Origin: Candidatus Microgenomates bacterium
GTDB taxonomy: Bacteria > Patescibacteriota > Dojkabacteria > SC72
DNA length: 15,566 bases
Reading direction: 5' to 3'
Assembly: GCA_012797935.1 (NCBI GenBank)
Contig: JAAZOC010000007.1
Span: 1 to 15,566 of the forward strand
Shown: one piece after another, positions 1 through 5,959 of the stretch
Layout of the letters: each line of letters begins with the position of its first letter
Position numbering within the stretch: position 1 is the stretch's first letter
Position numbers and translations under genes: made by a program
Notes under the pieces: generated by a model
Told to the model about the DNA's origin: nothing
Databases searched by the model: none
What the model saw: the letters and a program-made list of their open reading frames with translations, nothing else

Positions 1-407
1 TAGATGGTTTACATATCACTACATTGGAATTAACACTCTTCTTTAGATTCTTCAGACCATTAATAGAAGGTGGCTACATATATGTAGCACAGCCACCTCT
101 TCACAAAGTAGAAATTGGTAAAAAGAAATACTACTTCTTAAATGACCAAGAGAAAGAGGCATTCGTGAGAAAAGCTAAAATGGAAGGCAAAGTACCAGTA
201 GAAAATAGATTCAAAGGTTTAGGTGAAATGAATCCTGAGCAGTTAAGAGAAACAACAATGGGACCAGAGAATAGAGTCCTAAAACAAGTACATATAGAGG
301 ATGCTGAAGAAGCAGAAAAGATATTTGAAATGCTAATGGGTAACGAAGTACCTCCTAGAAGAAGATTTATTCAAACACATGCAAAGAAAGCAACTTTAGA
401 TATTTAA
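1..407 (+). CDS. gyrB: DNA gyrase subunit B, C-terminal fragment (5' end outside window)
   Basis: GyrB is the ATPase subunit of DNA gyrase, which introduces negative supercoils together with GyrA. Only the last ~135 codons are present. The frame is open from base 3, reading DGLHITTLE, the tail of the TOPRIM metal-binding DxDxDG segment. It then gives RPLIEGGYIYVAQPPL, which matches the family pattern RPLIExGYVYIAQPPL, followed by the GyrB/ParE tail motif RFKGLGEMNPEQL and ETTM. It ends in a basic RRRF stretch and a short LDI terminus, as many GyrB proteins do. ParE shares these motifs. The call of GyrB rests on gyrA, with a true GyrA box, lying two genes downstream. The next gene begins 18 bases after the TAA stop, so the run is probably one transcript. 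An internal TTG at 24 is not a start: the coding frame continues upstream of it. Confidence 0.95.
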   Translation, partial: DGLHITTLELTLFFRFFRPLIEGGYIYVAQPPLHKVEIGKKKYYFLNDQEKEAFVRKAKMEGKVPVENRFKGLGEMNPEQLRETTMGPENRVLKQVHIEDAEEAEKIFEMLMGNEVPPRRRFIQTHAKKATLDI

Positions 408-425
408 TTTATTATTTAAACAAAA

Positions 426-815
426 ATGGTACTAGAAAATGTAAGAGAGTCAGTAGATACAGAAGTGTTAGCAACATTAGAAGAAAAGAAACTTTTTGAA
501 AGAGTTCCTGATAATACTAGAAAAGCTTTAGAAGTAATGAAAAATGATACAAACAAAAACCTCTCATCAAGAGTTGATACTTTAGTACAAACAAACGAAG
601 GTAAATTGGGATTAGAAGAAATTGCAGATGCAATAGATATGCATATTTGGAATAAACAAGGAGAAGTTTTGGATGTTGTAAGAGTAGGCGATCAAGACAG
701 AAATGATATTGAAAAAATAGATACTAAAACAATGCAAAGTTTGAAAGCACTTTGCTCAGATTTTGCAAAAATAAGAGCAGATATAGAAGTTCAAACAGAA
801 GAAAATGCATATTAA
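426..815 (+). CDS. Unrecognised 129-residue protein between gyrB and gyrA
   Basis: I do not recognise this family. The product is acidic, rich in Glu, Asp, Lys and Leu, and probably mostly helical. It has no signal peptide or membrane segment, so it should be cytoplasmic. The middle (about residues 60-90) reads LGLEEIADAIDMHIWNKQGE and could be a small mixed fold, with helical ends. It sits 18 bases after gyrB and 19 bases before gyrA on the same strand, so it is almost certainly co-transcribed with both gyrase subunits. No Shine-Dalgarno precedes the ATG; the upstream bases are A/T only apart from one C. Placement suggests a role linked to gyrase dosage or chromosome topology, but this is inferred from position alone. 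The ORF is convincing because its codon use matches its neighbours and it fills the gap exactly. Confidence 0.8.
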   Translation: MVLENVRESVDTEVLATLEEKKLFERVPDNTRKALEVMKNDTNKNLSSRVDTLVQTNEGKLGLEEIADAIDMHIWNKQGEVLDVVRVGDQDRNDIEKIDTKTMQSLKALCSDFAKIRADIEVQTEENAY

Positions 816-834
816 TAACTAATAGACCTAAATC

Positions 835-3567
835 ATGGATGAAGATATAAAGACAACACAAGAAAATACAGATGAATTAGAACAGGATGTCACATTTAAT
901 CCTGGAGAAGTAGCTTACAGATCAATCATAGACGAAATGAAGTCTAACTATCTTGACTACTCAATGTCTGTAATAGTATCTAGAGCATTACCAGAAGTAA
1001 AAGATGGATTAAAACCATCACAGAGAAGAATCCTTGTAGCAATGAACGATCTTGGATTAACACCTTCTGCTCACTACAGAAAATGTGCAAAGATTGCTGG
1101 TGATACATCTGGAAACTATCATCCACATGGTGAAGCTATCGTGTATCCAACACTTGTTAAAATGGCACAGGATTTCTCTACTAGATATCCTTTGATTGAT
1201 GGACAAGGAAACTTTGGATCAATTGATGGTGATAGTGCAGCAGCAATGAGATACACAGAGGCAAGAATGGGTAAAATAACTCCAGAATTAATCAACGATT
1301 TAGGCAAAGGTACAGTTACATTTGTACCAAACTATGATGGTACAAGACTAGAACCAACAGTTCTTCCAGCTCTCTTCCCAAATGTCCTAGCAAACGGAAC
1401 CGATGGTATTGCAGTTGGTATGGCTACAAAAATACCACCTCATAACCTCACAGAGCTAATAGAAGGATTACAAAAAATGATCTCACTTGGTAATAAGTGG
1501 GTTGGGAATGCAGTATACAACGAATTAAGAAAAACAAAAGAATCAAAAGAAATAATACCTCAATTACTTAATTCTAAACCTTCAGATTATTTAGAAAACT
1601 ATGTAAATCTTTCGAACATTGATTTTGAGAAAGAGATCGAAGCATTGAGAATAAAATTACAAGAAGAAAATAATGTTCTTTACCCAGAATTCAAATCAGA
1701 GATAACTCCAACAGAATTAATTGAAATTATCCCTGGTCCAGATTTCCCAACAGGTGGAACAATATACGACCAACAAGAGATATTAAATGCATATGCTACA
1801 GGAAGAGGTAGAATACTCCAAAGAGCAAAGGCATCAATAGTAGAAGGCAAACAGGGAAGATATGAAATCATAATTACAGAAATACCATTCCAAGTAAACA
1901 AAGCTCATATGATTGAGAAGATCGCTGACTTGGTAAAAGAGAAAAAGATACAAGGTATCGCAGATATAACTGACACTTCAAATATAGAAGGAATGAGAGT
2001 CGTAATACTCTTAAAGAGAGATGCTCAACCAAAAACTGTATTGAACAAACTATTCAAATACACAGAGATGCAAAAAGTATTCAATGCAAACATGATTGCA
2101 TTGGTTGAACAAGAGCCAAAGACATTACCATTAAAGAGAATCCTTGAACTATTCCTCTCTTTCAGATTAACAGTAACAATTCGAAGATTTGAATTTGAAT
2201 TGGCAGAGTCAAGATACAGAGCTCATATTTTAGAAGGATTACTTAAAGCACTTGATCTTCTTGACGAAGTTATAACTACTATCAGACAATCAAAAACACA
2301 GGATACAGCAAAAACAAACTTGATGGACAAATTTGGATTCACTGAAGTACAAGCACAAGCAATTCTTGATATGCAGTTCCGAAGATTAGCAGCACTCGAA
2401 AGAATGAAATTACAAAACGAATACAAAGAATTAGAAGAGAAAATCAAGGAATACAATGAAATACTTGCAGATCAAGACAAGATTTTAGAAGTTGTAAACA
2501 CTGATTTACAAGCAATAAAGGAAAAATATGGAGATGCAAGAAGAACAAAAGTTGTAAAAGGAAAGATCGAAGACATTTCTGAAGAAGATATGGTGGCTTC
2601 AGAAGATACATTAGTAACAATCACACATACAGGATATATAAAGAGATTATCTCCAGACACATATAAAGCTCAAAACAGAGGAGGAAAAGGAGTATCAGGA
2701 GGAGATACAAAAGAAGGTGATTTCATTGAGCATGCATTCCTTTGCAATACACACGATGAACTTCTTCTTTTCACTAACAAAGGTAAAGTATTCAATTTAA
2801 GAATATTTGAGATACCTGATTTAGGAAGAACAGCAAAAGGATTACCATTGGTCAATTTGATACAGTTAGAACAAGATGAGATAGTAACATCAGTACTAAC
2901 AAGAGATCCAAAAGGTAAAGTTTCTGAGAAAAGGAAAGATGACAGTAAAGAAAGTACAAAAGCTACTAAGTATTTCTTAATGGCAACAGAAAAAGGGTAC
3001 ATAAAGAAAACAGAATTATCAGAATTTGCCAAAATTAGATCTAATGGGTTAACAGCTATCAAACTTGAAGAAGGCGATCAATTAACATGGGTAAAAGCAA
3101 CAACAGGAGACGATGAAATTATACTCATAACTCAAGAAGGTAAATCTGTAAGATTTAAAGAAACAGATGTAAGACCAATGGGTAGAAGTACAAGAGGAGT
3201 AACAGGAATTAAGTTCAAATCAAAAACAGACATTGTTATTGGAATGGGCATTATTGATAATGACGAACAGAAATTGATTACACTATCAGAGTACGGATAC
3301 GGGAAAATGTCCTTACTAAAAGAGTATACATTACAAAAGAGAGGTGGAACTGGAATCTTTACATTCAGAGTAACTCCAAAAACTGGAAATATAGCATCTG
3401 CAAGAATCTTAGCAGAAAGTGATGAAGAAATTGTTGTAATATCAGAGAAATCAAAAGTTATTAGAGCAAATCTAAAAGATGTTCCAGTACAAGGGAGACA
3501 AACATCTGGAGTAAAAGTTATGAATATAAACGGAGAAGACAAGGTTGTAACAGTAGCATTACTCTAA
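835..3567 (+). CDS. gyrA: DNA gyrase subunit A
   Basis: GyrA is the DNA breakage-reunion subunit of gyrase. The 910-residue product is longer than the usual 800-880. The winged-helix/tower domain spans about residues 25-530, with catalytic tyrosine Y140 in AAMRYTEAR. The C-terminal beta-pinwheel starts near 590. Its first blade carries the GyrA box QNRGGKG at 613-619, which marks supercoiling gyrase rather than ParC, and a degenerate copy QKRGGTG lies at 834-840. Two segments look inserted relative to Bacillus subtilis GyrA: about residues 217-290 in the breakage domain, and about 698-722, a Lys/Ser/Asp-rich loop between blades. In the quinolone region HPHGEAIVYP, the positions matching E. 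coli Ser83 and Asp87 are A101 and P105. The protein stops right after the last blade with no acidic tail. The ATG at 835 has no Shine-Dalgarno but gives the expected N-terminus, and the gene ends 9 bases into a convergent small ORF. Confidence 0.97.
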   Translation: MDEDIKTTQENTDELEQDVTFNPGEVAYRSIIDEMKSNYLDYSMSVIVSRALPEVKDGLKPSQRRILVAMNDLGLTPSAHYRKCAKIAGDTSGNYHPHGEAIVYPTLVKMAQDFSTRYPLIDGQGNFGSIDGDSAAAMRYTEARMGKITPELINDLGKGTVTFVPNYDGTRLEPTVLPALFPNVLANGTDGIAVGMATKIPPHNLTELIEGLQKMISLGNKWVGNAVYNELRKTKESKEIIPQLLNSKPSDYLENYVNLSNIDFEKEIEALRIKLQEENNVLYPEFKSEITPTELIEIIPGPDFPTGGTIYDQQEILNAYATGRGRILQRAKASIVEGKQGRYEIIITEIPFQVNKAHMIEKIADLVKEKKIQGIADITDTSNIEGMRVVILLKRDAQPKTVLNKLFKYTEMQKVFNANMIALVEQEPKTLPLKRILELFLSFRLTVTIRRFEFELAESRYRAHILEGLLKALDLLDEVITTIRQSKTQDTAKTNLMDKFGFTEVQAQAILDMQFRRLAALERMKLQNEYKELEEKIKEYNEILADQDKILEVVNTDLQAIKEKYGDARRTKVVKGKIEDISEEDMVASEDTLVTITHTGYIKRLSPDTYKAQNRGGKGVSGGDTKEGDFIEHAFLCNTHDELLLFTNKGKVFNLRIFEIPDLGRTAKGLPLVNLIQLEQDEIVTSVLTRDPKGKVSEKRKDDSKESTKATKYFLMATEKGYIKKTELSEFAKIRSNGLTAIKLEEGDQLTWVKATTGDDEIILITQEGKSVRFKETDVRPMGRSTRGVTGIKFKSKTDIVIGMGIIDNDEQKLITLSEYGYGKMSLLKEYTLQKRGGTGIFTFRVTPKTGNIASARILAESDEEIVVISEKSKVIRANLKDVPVQGRQTSGVKVMNINGEDKVVTVALL

Positions 3568-3747
3568 TCTTACAATTTTTAATTCTCTTTGATATTCATC
3601 ACCGGATATCTTGATTATATCTTTTGATAATTGATCATATGTAATATTGTTTGGAAGATTTACTTTCATCATATTCTTGTACATCTTTTCAATATTTACT
3701 CTCATCAATTCATTCAAAACCTTTATATCAGCCTTTGTTAGTACCAT
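3559..3747 (-). CDS. Possible 62-residue helical protein, convergent with gyrA
   Basis: This is a small minus-strand ORF whose stop overlaps the gyrA stop region tail to tail by 9 bases. The product is hydrophilic, charged and likely helical, with a start MVLTKADIKVLNELMR followed by a second helix-like part around ITYDQLSKDIIKISGDE. The composition looks like a real small cytoplasmic protein. The overlapping plus-strand ORF in this interval is Phe/Ile-rich, typical of a shadow. Reading the minus strand, AGGA lies about 9 bases before the ATG and an A/T-rich TATAAA-like block lies further upstream, so expression from the 3748-3883 intergenic region is plausible. I cannot assign a family. Short charged leaders of this type are common in candidate-phyla genomes but may also arise by chance in AT-rich DNA. 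Confidence 0.45.
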   Translation of the reverse strand: MVLTKADIKVLNELMRVNIEKMYKNMMKVNLPNNITYDQLSKDIIKISGDEYQRELKIVRLE

Positions 3748-3860
3748 AATAATTTTCCTAACAATTTATATATTCAATTTTAAAACAGTTGAGAATATAC
3801 TTCCTGACCTAGATAAATATATATGTATCTTGTAACTACTTTTACTATTTTCTCCCTGTT

Positions 3861-3875
3861 ATATGTAGTAATATA
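3861..3875 (+). promoter_or_regulatory. Promoter-like 15-mer ahead of the carboxypeptidase-sortase operon
   Basis: ATATGTAGTAATATA contains TAATAT at 3869-3874, a good -10 box whose predicted start of transcription falls at about 3881, two or three bases before the ATG at 3884. The message would be leaderless or nearly so, which fits the absence of any Shine-Dalgarno. A weak TATTTT at 3846-3851 lies 17 bases upstream of the -10. The identical 15-mer occurs on the minus strand just upstream of the recombinase gene at 15363-15377. Confidence 0.5.
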
Positions 3876-3883
3876 TTCAATAT

Positions 3884-4696
3884 ATGGAAATTATTAGAAA
3901 TATAATCGGAACAATCGGAGCAATAATTCTCACCTTTAATACTCATACACTAACATATACAGACAAAAGAGTAGAGGAGGAAAAGAAAAGTGATATATAC
4001 CAAGAGTACAAAATATCTAGTGATACTTCATTAGAGAAATTAGCACCAAAGAAATCAAGTGCATCCACAGGCTCGACAACTAGTTGGTGGTCATATCCTA
4101 GTGATATCAAAAACTGTACAAGAGATGGTGATGATCTTCTTGTATTAGTAAACAAAGAGTATAAACTACCAAAAACATATGCACCAAGTGACTTGGTAAG
4201 TGCAAGTCTTTCTGGTATTAGGAAGGGAGAAAACTTTACACTAAGGAAGATTACAATAGAGGATCTTAAATCATTAGTAAAAGATGCAAAAAGTGATGGC
4301 ATAGATCTTAGCATGAGATCAGCATATCGATCATACAATACTCAAATATCAACATATAACTATTGGTTAAGTGCAAATGGAGGAAGTGTTTCAGCCACAG
4401 ATAAAGTATCTGCAAGGGCAGGACATAGTCAGCATCAACTAGGAACAGCAATAGACTTTAGTTCTTCTGAAATAGCTGATGGTTTAGGAGGTACATTCAG
4501 TGGCACAAAAGCAAGCAAGTGGTTAGCAACTAATGCATGGAAGTATGGATTTGTAATTTCATATCCACAAGGATACGAAAGCACAACAGGATACAGTTAT
4601 GAGAGTTGGCATTACAGATACATTGGCAAAACATATGCTCAGGAGATGACGAATAGTGGTATGATATTAGAGATGTATTTAAGAAGTAAGAATTAA
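3884..4696 (+). CDS. VanY-type D-alanyl-D-alanine carboxypeptidase (peptidase M15B family)
   Basis: This zinc enzyme is predicted to remove the terminal D-Ala from peptidoglycan stem peptides outside the membrane. The 270-residue protein starts with a hydrophobic segment (about residues 5-24), a signal anchor or uncleaved signal peptide. A Ser/Thr-rich linker (about 55-68) follows, then the M15B domain (about 90-265). The family signature SxHxxGxAxD is present as SQHQLGTAID, giving zinc ligands H184 and D191. The second signature is ESWHYRY, with catalytic E240 and zinc ligand H243. The conserved YRSYNTQ segment and the pre-core KEYKLPKTYAP are also typical of the family. The stop TAA shares its last A with the ATG of the sortase gene, so the two are translationally coupled. 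Trimming of pentapeptides could control which acceptors the sortase can use; that is inference from the pairing. Confidence 0.93.
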   Translation: MEIIRNIIGTIGAIILTFNTHTLTYTDKRVEEEKKSDIYQEYKISSDTSLEKLAPKKSSASTGSTTSWWSYPSDIKNCTRDGDDLLVLVNKEYKLPKTYAPSDLVSASLSGIRKGENFTLRKITIEDLKSLVKDAKSDGIDLSMRSAYRSYNTQISTYNYWLSANGGSVSATDKVSARAGHSQHQLGTAIDFSSSEIADGLGGTFSGTKASKWLATNAWKYGFVISYPQGYESTTGYSYESWHYRYIGKTYAQEMTNSGMILEMYLRSKN

Positions 4697-5334
4697 TGGA
4701 GAGGAAGAAAGCAATAAAAACATTATCAACAATATATCTAGTATTTGGACTATTTCTTTTTTTCATAGCATTTGCAACTTTAGCAATATCCTTTTATCCA
4801 CAGATTTGGTATTCAATAGACAAGGAAGCTTCTAATTCTGAATTAACTACTTTGAAGAAGGATATAAAGAATATAGACACTTCTGAAGTAGAGGATAAAG
4901 ACTCTTTTGCAATCCCAGCTTTTGATGAATCACTTCCAAAAGAAAATAAAATCTTGATTTCAATAATAGGAGTAAATTCTGACATTGTAGAAAATGACAA
5001 TGCAGACGAGGGCCTAAAGAAAGGTATATGGATAGTTCCTAATTTTGGAACTCCAGAGTTAAACAACCTTCCAATAATAATCGCTGCTCATAGGTTTGGA
5101 TACATTGAATGGACAAAAGAATTTAGAGAGACTAGTTCCTTTTACAATCTTCCAAAGCTTAAGTCAGGAGATAGAGTACAGATAATTTGGAATCAAAGAA
5201 GTTATGAATATGAAGTTTACAAGTCGGAAGATAATACACAGATAACAGACTACAATGCAGATCTCATTCTCTACACTTGTAGGATGTACAACTCTCCAGT
5301 TAGAGTTTTCAAATATTTAGACAGAGTGAAGTAG
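4696..5334 (+). CDS. Sortase (cysteine transpeptidase)
   Basis: Sortases cleave a sorting motif in secreted proteins and join them to the cell envelope. The 212-residue product has one N-terminal membrane anchor (about residues 11-33) and a charged linker, then a sortase beta-barrel from about residue 83. All three catalytic residues are visible: H132 in IIIAAHRFG, C195 in LILYTC (family pattern TLxTC), and R203 in SPVRVFKY. The subclass cannot be fixed by eye, but the single N-terminal anchor and compact size fit class D, E or F-like housekeeping sortases. It overlaps the upstream carboxypeptidase gene by one base. Seventy-six bases downstream lies a small secreted protein that looks like its substrate. 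No Shine-Dalgarno is seen, consistent with coupling to the upstream gene. Confidence 0.93.
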   Translation: MERKKAIKTLSTIYLVFGLFLFFIAFATLAISFYPQIWYSIDKEASNSELTTLKKDIKNIDTSEVEDKDSFAIPAFDESLPKENKILISIIGVNSDIVENDNADEGLKKGIWIVPNFGTPELNNLPIIIAAHRFGYIEWTKEFRETSSFYNLPKLKSGDRVQIIWNQRSYEYEVYKSEDNTQITDYNADLILYTCRMYNSPVRVFKYLDRVK

Positions 5335-5347
5335 ACACCCCATAGTA

Positions 5348-5376
5348 TTGCACAATTCCTAGTTATAAGATATAAT
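5348..5376 (+). promoter_or_regulatory. Sigma70-type promoter of the 74-residue secreted protein
   Basis: TTGCAC (5348-5353) and a perfect TATAAT (5371-5376) are separated by exactly 17 bases. Transcription would start near 5383, about 28 bases before the ATG at 5411. The bases CCCATAGTATTG at 5339-5350, which run into the -35 box, recur exactly at 5668-5679 in front of a second promoter. Confidence 0.75.
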
Positions 5377-5410
5377 GTAGCTGTAATTAAATTGCTCATT
5401 ACAAATCACC

Positions 5411-5635
5411 ATGAAGAAAATAAATCTTCTTTTGGTTTCTATCCTTACAATAGTAACCTTTTCATTATTGAAATCTCCTGTATTAGCAGACGGCTATACT
5501 CCATACGGTCCACATATTCCAGAAGATACTGGATTAGTTGATGGTATGGTATTCAATATAGTAGCAGTCATAACATACCTTTTTGGTATCGCTTCTATAG
5601 GTGTATCTAAGATACTAAGTAATAAGATAGACTAA
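5411..5635 (+). CDS. Small secreted protein, putative minimal sortase substrate
   Basis: The 74-residue product has a signal peptide (lysines at 2-3, hydrophobic core 5-20, likely cleavage after VLA at residue 26). A short exposed stretch rich in Tyr, Pro and Gly follows. Next comes IPEDTG at 36-41, a hydrophobic segment at about 46-66 and a lysine-containing tail. This order of motif, membrane segment and basic tail is that of a sortase cell-wall sorting signal. The motif is one residue longer than LPxTG (I-P-E-D-T-G). If cut between T40 and G41, only a 14-residue peptide would be displayed. It lies just after the sortase gene but has its own strong promoter, suggesting high expression. Alternative: a plain small membrane protein with one C-terminal segment. 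Being a gene seems secure; the substrate role is inference. Confidence 0.8.
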   Translation: MKKINLLLVSILTIVTFSLLKSPVLADGYTPYGPHIPEDTGLVDGMVFNIVAVITYLFGIASIGVSKILSNKID

Positions 5636-5640
5636 CCATA

Positions 5641-5678
5641 AATACTAGGGCAGGGGGCAACCCCTGTCCCATAGTATT
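5641..5678. other. Strong GC-rich hairpin, possible terminator or boundary element
   Basis: AATACTAGGGCAGGGG, loop GCAA, then CCCCTGTCCC, an unpaired A and TAGTATT form a near-perfect stem of about 15 bp with one wobble and one or two unpaired bases. It begins 5 bases after the stop of the 74-residue gene, where a terminator would be expected. No T-run follows, so it is not a classical intrinsic terminator. Its right arm contains the start of the -35 box of the next promoter (TTGAGT, 5677-5682), so the DNA or RNA structure overlaps a promoter. Confidence 0.7.
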
Positions 5679-5705
5679 GAGTCTATAAGACATAAATGGT
5701 ATAAT
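5677..5705 (+). promoter_or_regulatory. Sigma70-type promoter ahead of the SD-bearing gene
   Basis: TTGAGT (5677-5682), a 17-base spacer and perfect TATAAT (5700-5705). As at 5348-5376, the -35 is preceded by CCCATAGTATTG and the -10 is followed by GTA, so the two promoters look like copies of one design. Transcription would begin near 5712 and read through the leader hairpin toward the gene at 5960. Confidence 0.65.
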
Positions 5706-5720
5706 GTAATAGGTTAAAAA

Positions 5721-5750
5721 TAAAGAATCTGCTCTTTAAAATTTCCCTAA
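5721..5750 (+). promoter_or_regulatory. Leader hairpin element, copy 1
   Basis: TAAAGA (5721-5726), loop ATCTGC and TCTTTA (5733-5738) form a perfect 6-bp stem-loop about 9 nt into the predicted transcript. TTTCCCTAA follows at 5742-5750. The same stem, loop and CCCT tail recur at 11187-11213, upstream of the unrelated 767-residue gene. No T-run follows, so it is not an intrinsic terminator. Function unknown. Confidence 0.5.
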
Positions 5751-5904
5751 ACAACAAATAAAAGAAACATACATAGTGATAATTGAATATCTCTTTAATG
5801 TCTCTTTTATTTAATAAAAGGACAAGTTCTTTAAAAGCTGGTGTTTTTTGATGGATACCGATCCAGTAGTTTAGAAATTAATGCTATTGATTTTTGAATT
5901 GCTG

Positions 5905-5922
5905 GATTGGAATATTCCAATC
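5905..5922. repeat. 18-bp perfect palindrome
   Basis: GATTGGAATATTCCAATC is perfectly self-complementary. It lies about 200 bases downstream of the nearest promoter and 38 bases before the ATG at 5960, a position suited to a repressor operator or a leader hairpin with an extended stem. The overlapping GCTGGATTGGA (5901-5911) is repeated inverted at 6444-6454, just after the gene. Confidence 0.6.
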
Positions 5923-5938
5923 AAAAAAATTTTTCGAA

Positions 5939-5958
5939 ATTTCACTTGGAGGTGAAAT
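5939..5958 (+). promoter_or_regulatory. Ribosome-binding site embedded in a hairpin
   Basis: ATTTCAC (5939-5945), loop TTGGAG, GTGAAAT (5952-5958) form a perfect 7-bp stem ending one base before the ATG at 5960. The Shine-Dalgarno GGAGGTG (5948-5954) lies half in the loop and half in the stem. It is the only canonical Shine-Dalgarno in the window, and it decides the start at 5960 over the in-frame TTG at 5894. Its partial masking suggests translation control, such as by temperature or a ligand. Confidence 0.65.
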
Positions 5959-5959
5959 A

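Larger units (their letters stand above)
5636..5959 (+). other. Gene-free 324-base regulatory stretch
   Basis: No credible coding region lies here. In order it holds a GC-rich hairpin (5641-5678), a promoter with TATAAT at 5700-5705, a small hairpin shared with the leader at 11187, and an A/T-rich segment to about 5830. After that come a 5-bp hairpin TGGAT-ACCG-ATCCA (about 5852-5865), an 18-bp palindrome (5905-5922) and a hairpin that embraces the ribosome-binding site of the next gene. From the promoter to the ATG is about 250 bases, an exceptionally long 5' leader for this window, where other genes start within a few bases of a promoter or of the preceding stop. A separate small RNA in 5712-5900 is possible; it matches none of the common RNAs I know. 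Confidence 0.55.

Noticed and set aside
1483..1704. Intein in gyrA
   Set aside because: The extra segment is only about 60 residues, lies away from the active-site tyrosine, and lacks the Cys/Ser start and His-Asn end of inteins.
3647..3835. Plus-strand 62-residue hydrophobic ORF
   Set aside because: Its Phe/Ile-rich content mirrors the hydrophilic minus-strand ORF, typical of a shadow frame.
5683..5722. dif-like site (ATAATGTAATAGGTTAAAA resembles part of E. coli dif)
   Set aside because: The match is patchy, dyad symmetry around the centre is absent, and the bases are better explained by the TATAAT promoter.
5706..5900. Known structured RNA (tmRNA, RNase P, SRP, 6S)
   Set aside because: None of the conserved cores I know for these RNAs is present; the segment is A/T-rich with short stems only.
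5894..5959. Upstream TTG extension of the 5960 gene
   Set aside because: It would run through the palindrome and the ribosome-binding hairpin, while the ATG at 5960 has a perfectly spaced Shine-Dalgarno and starts just before a membrane segment.
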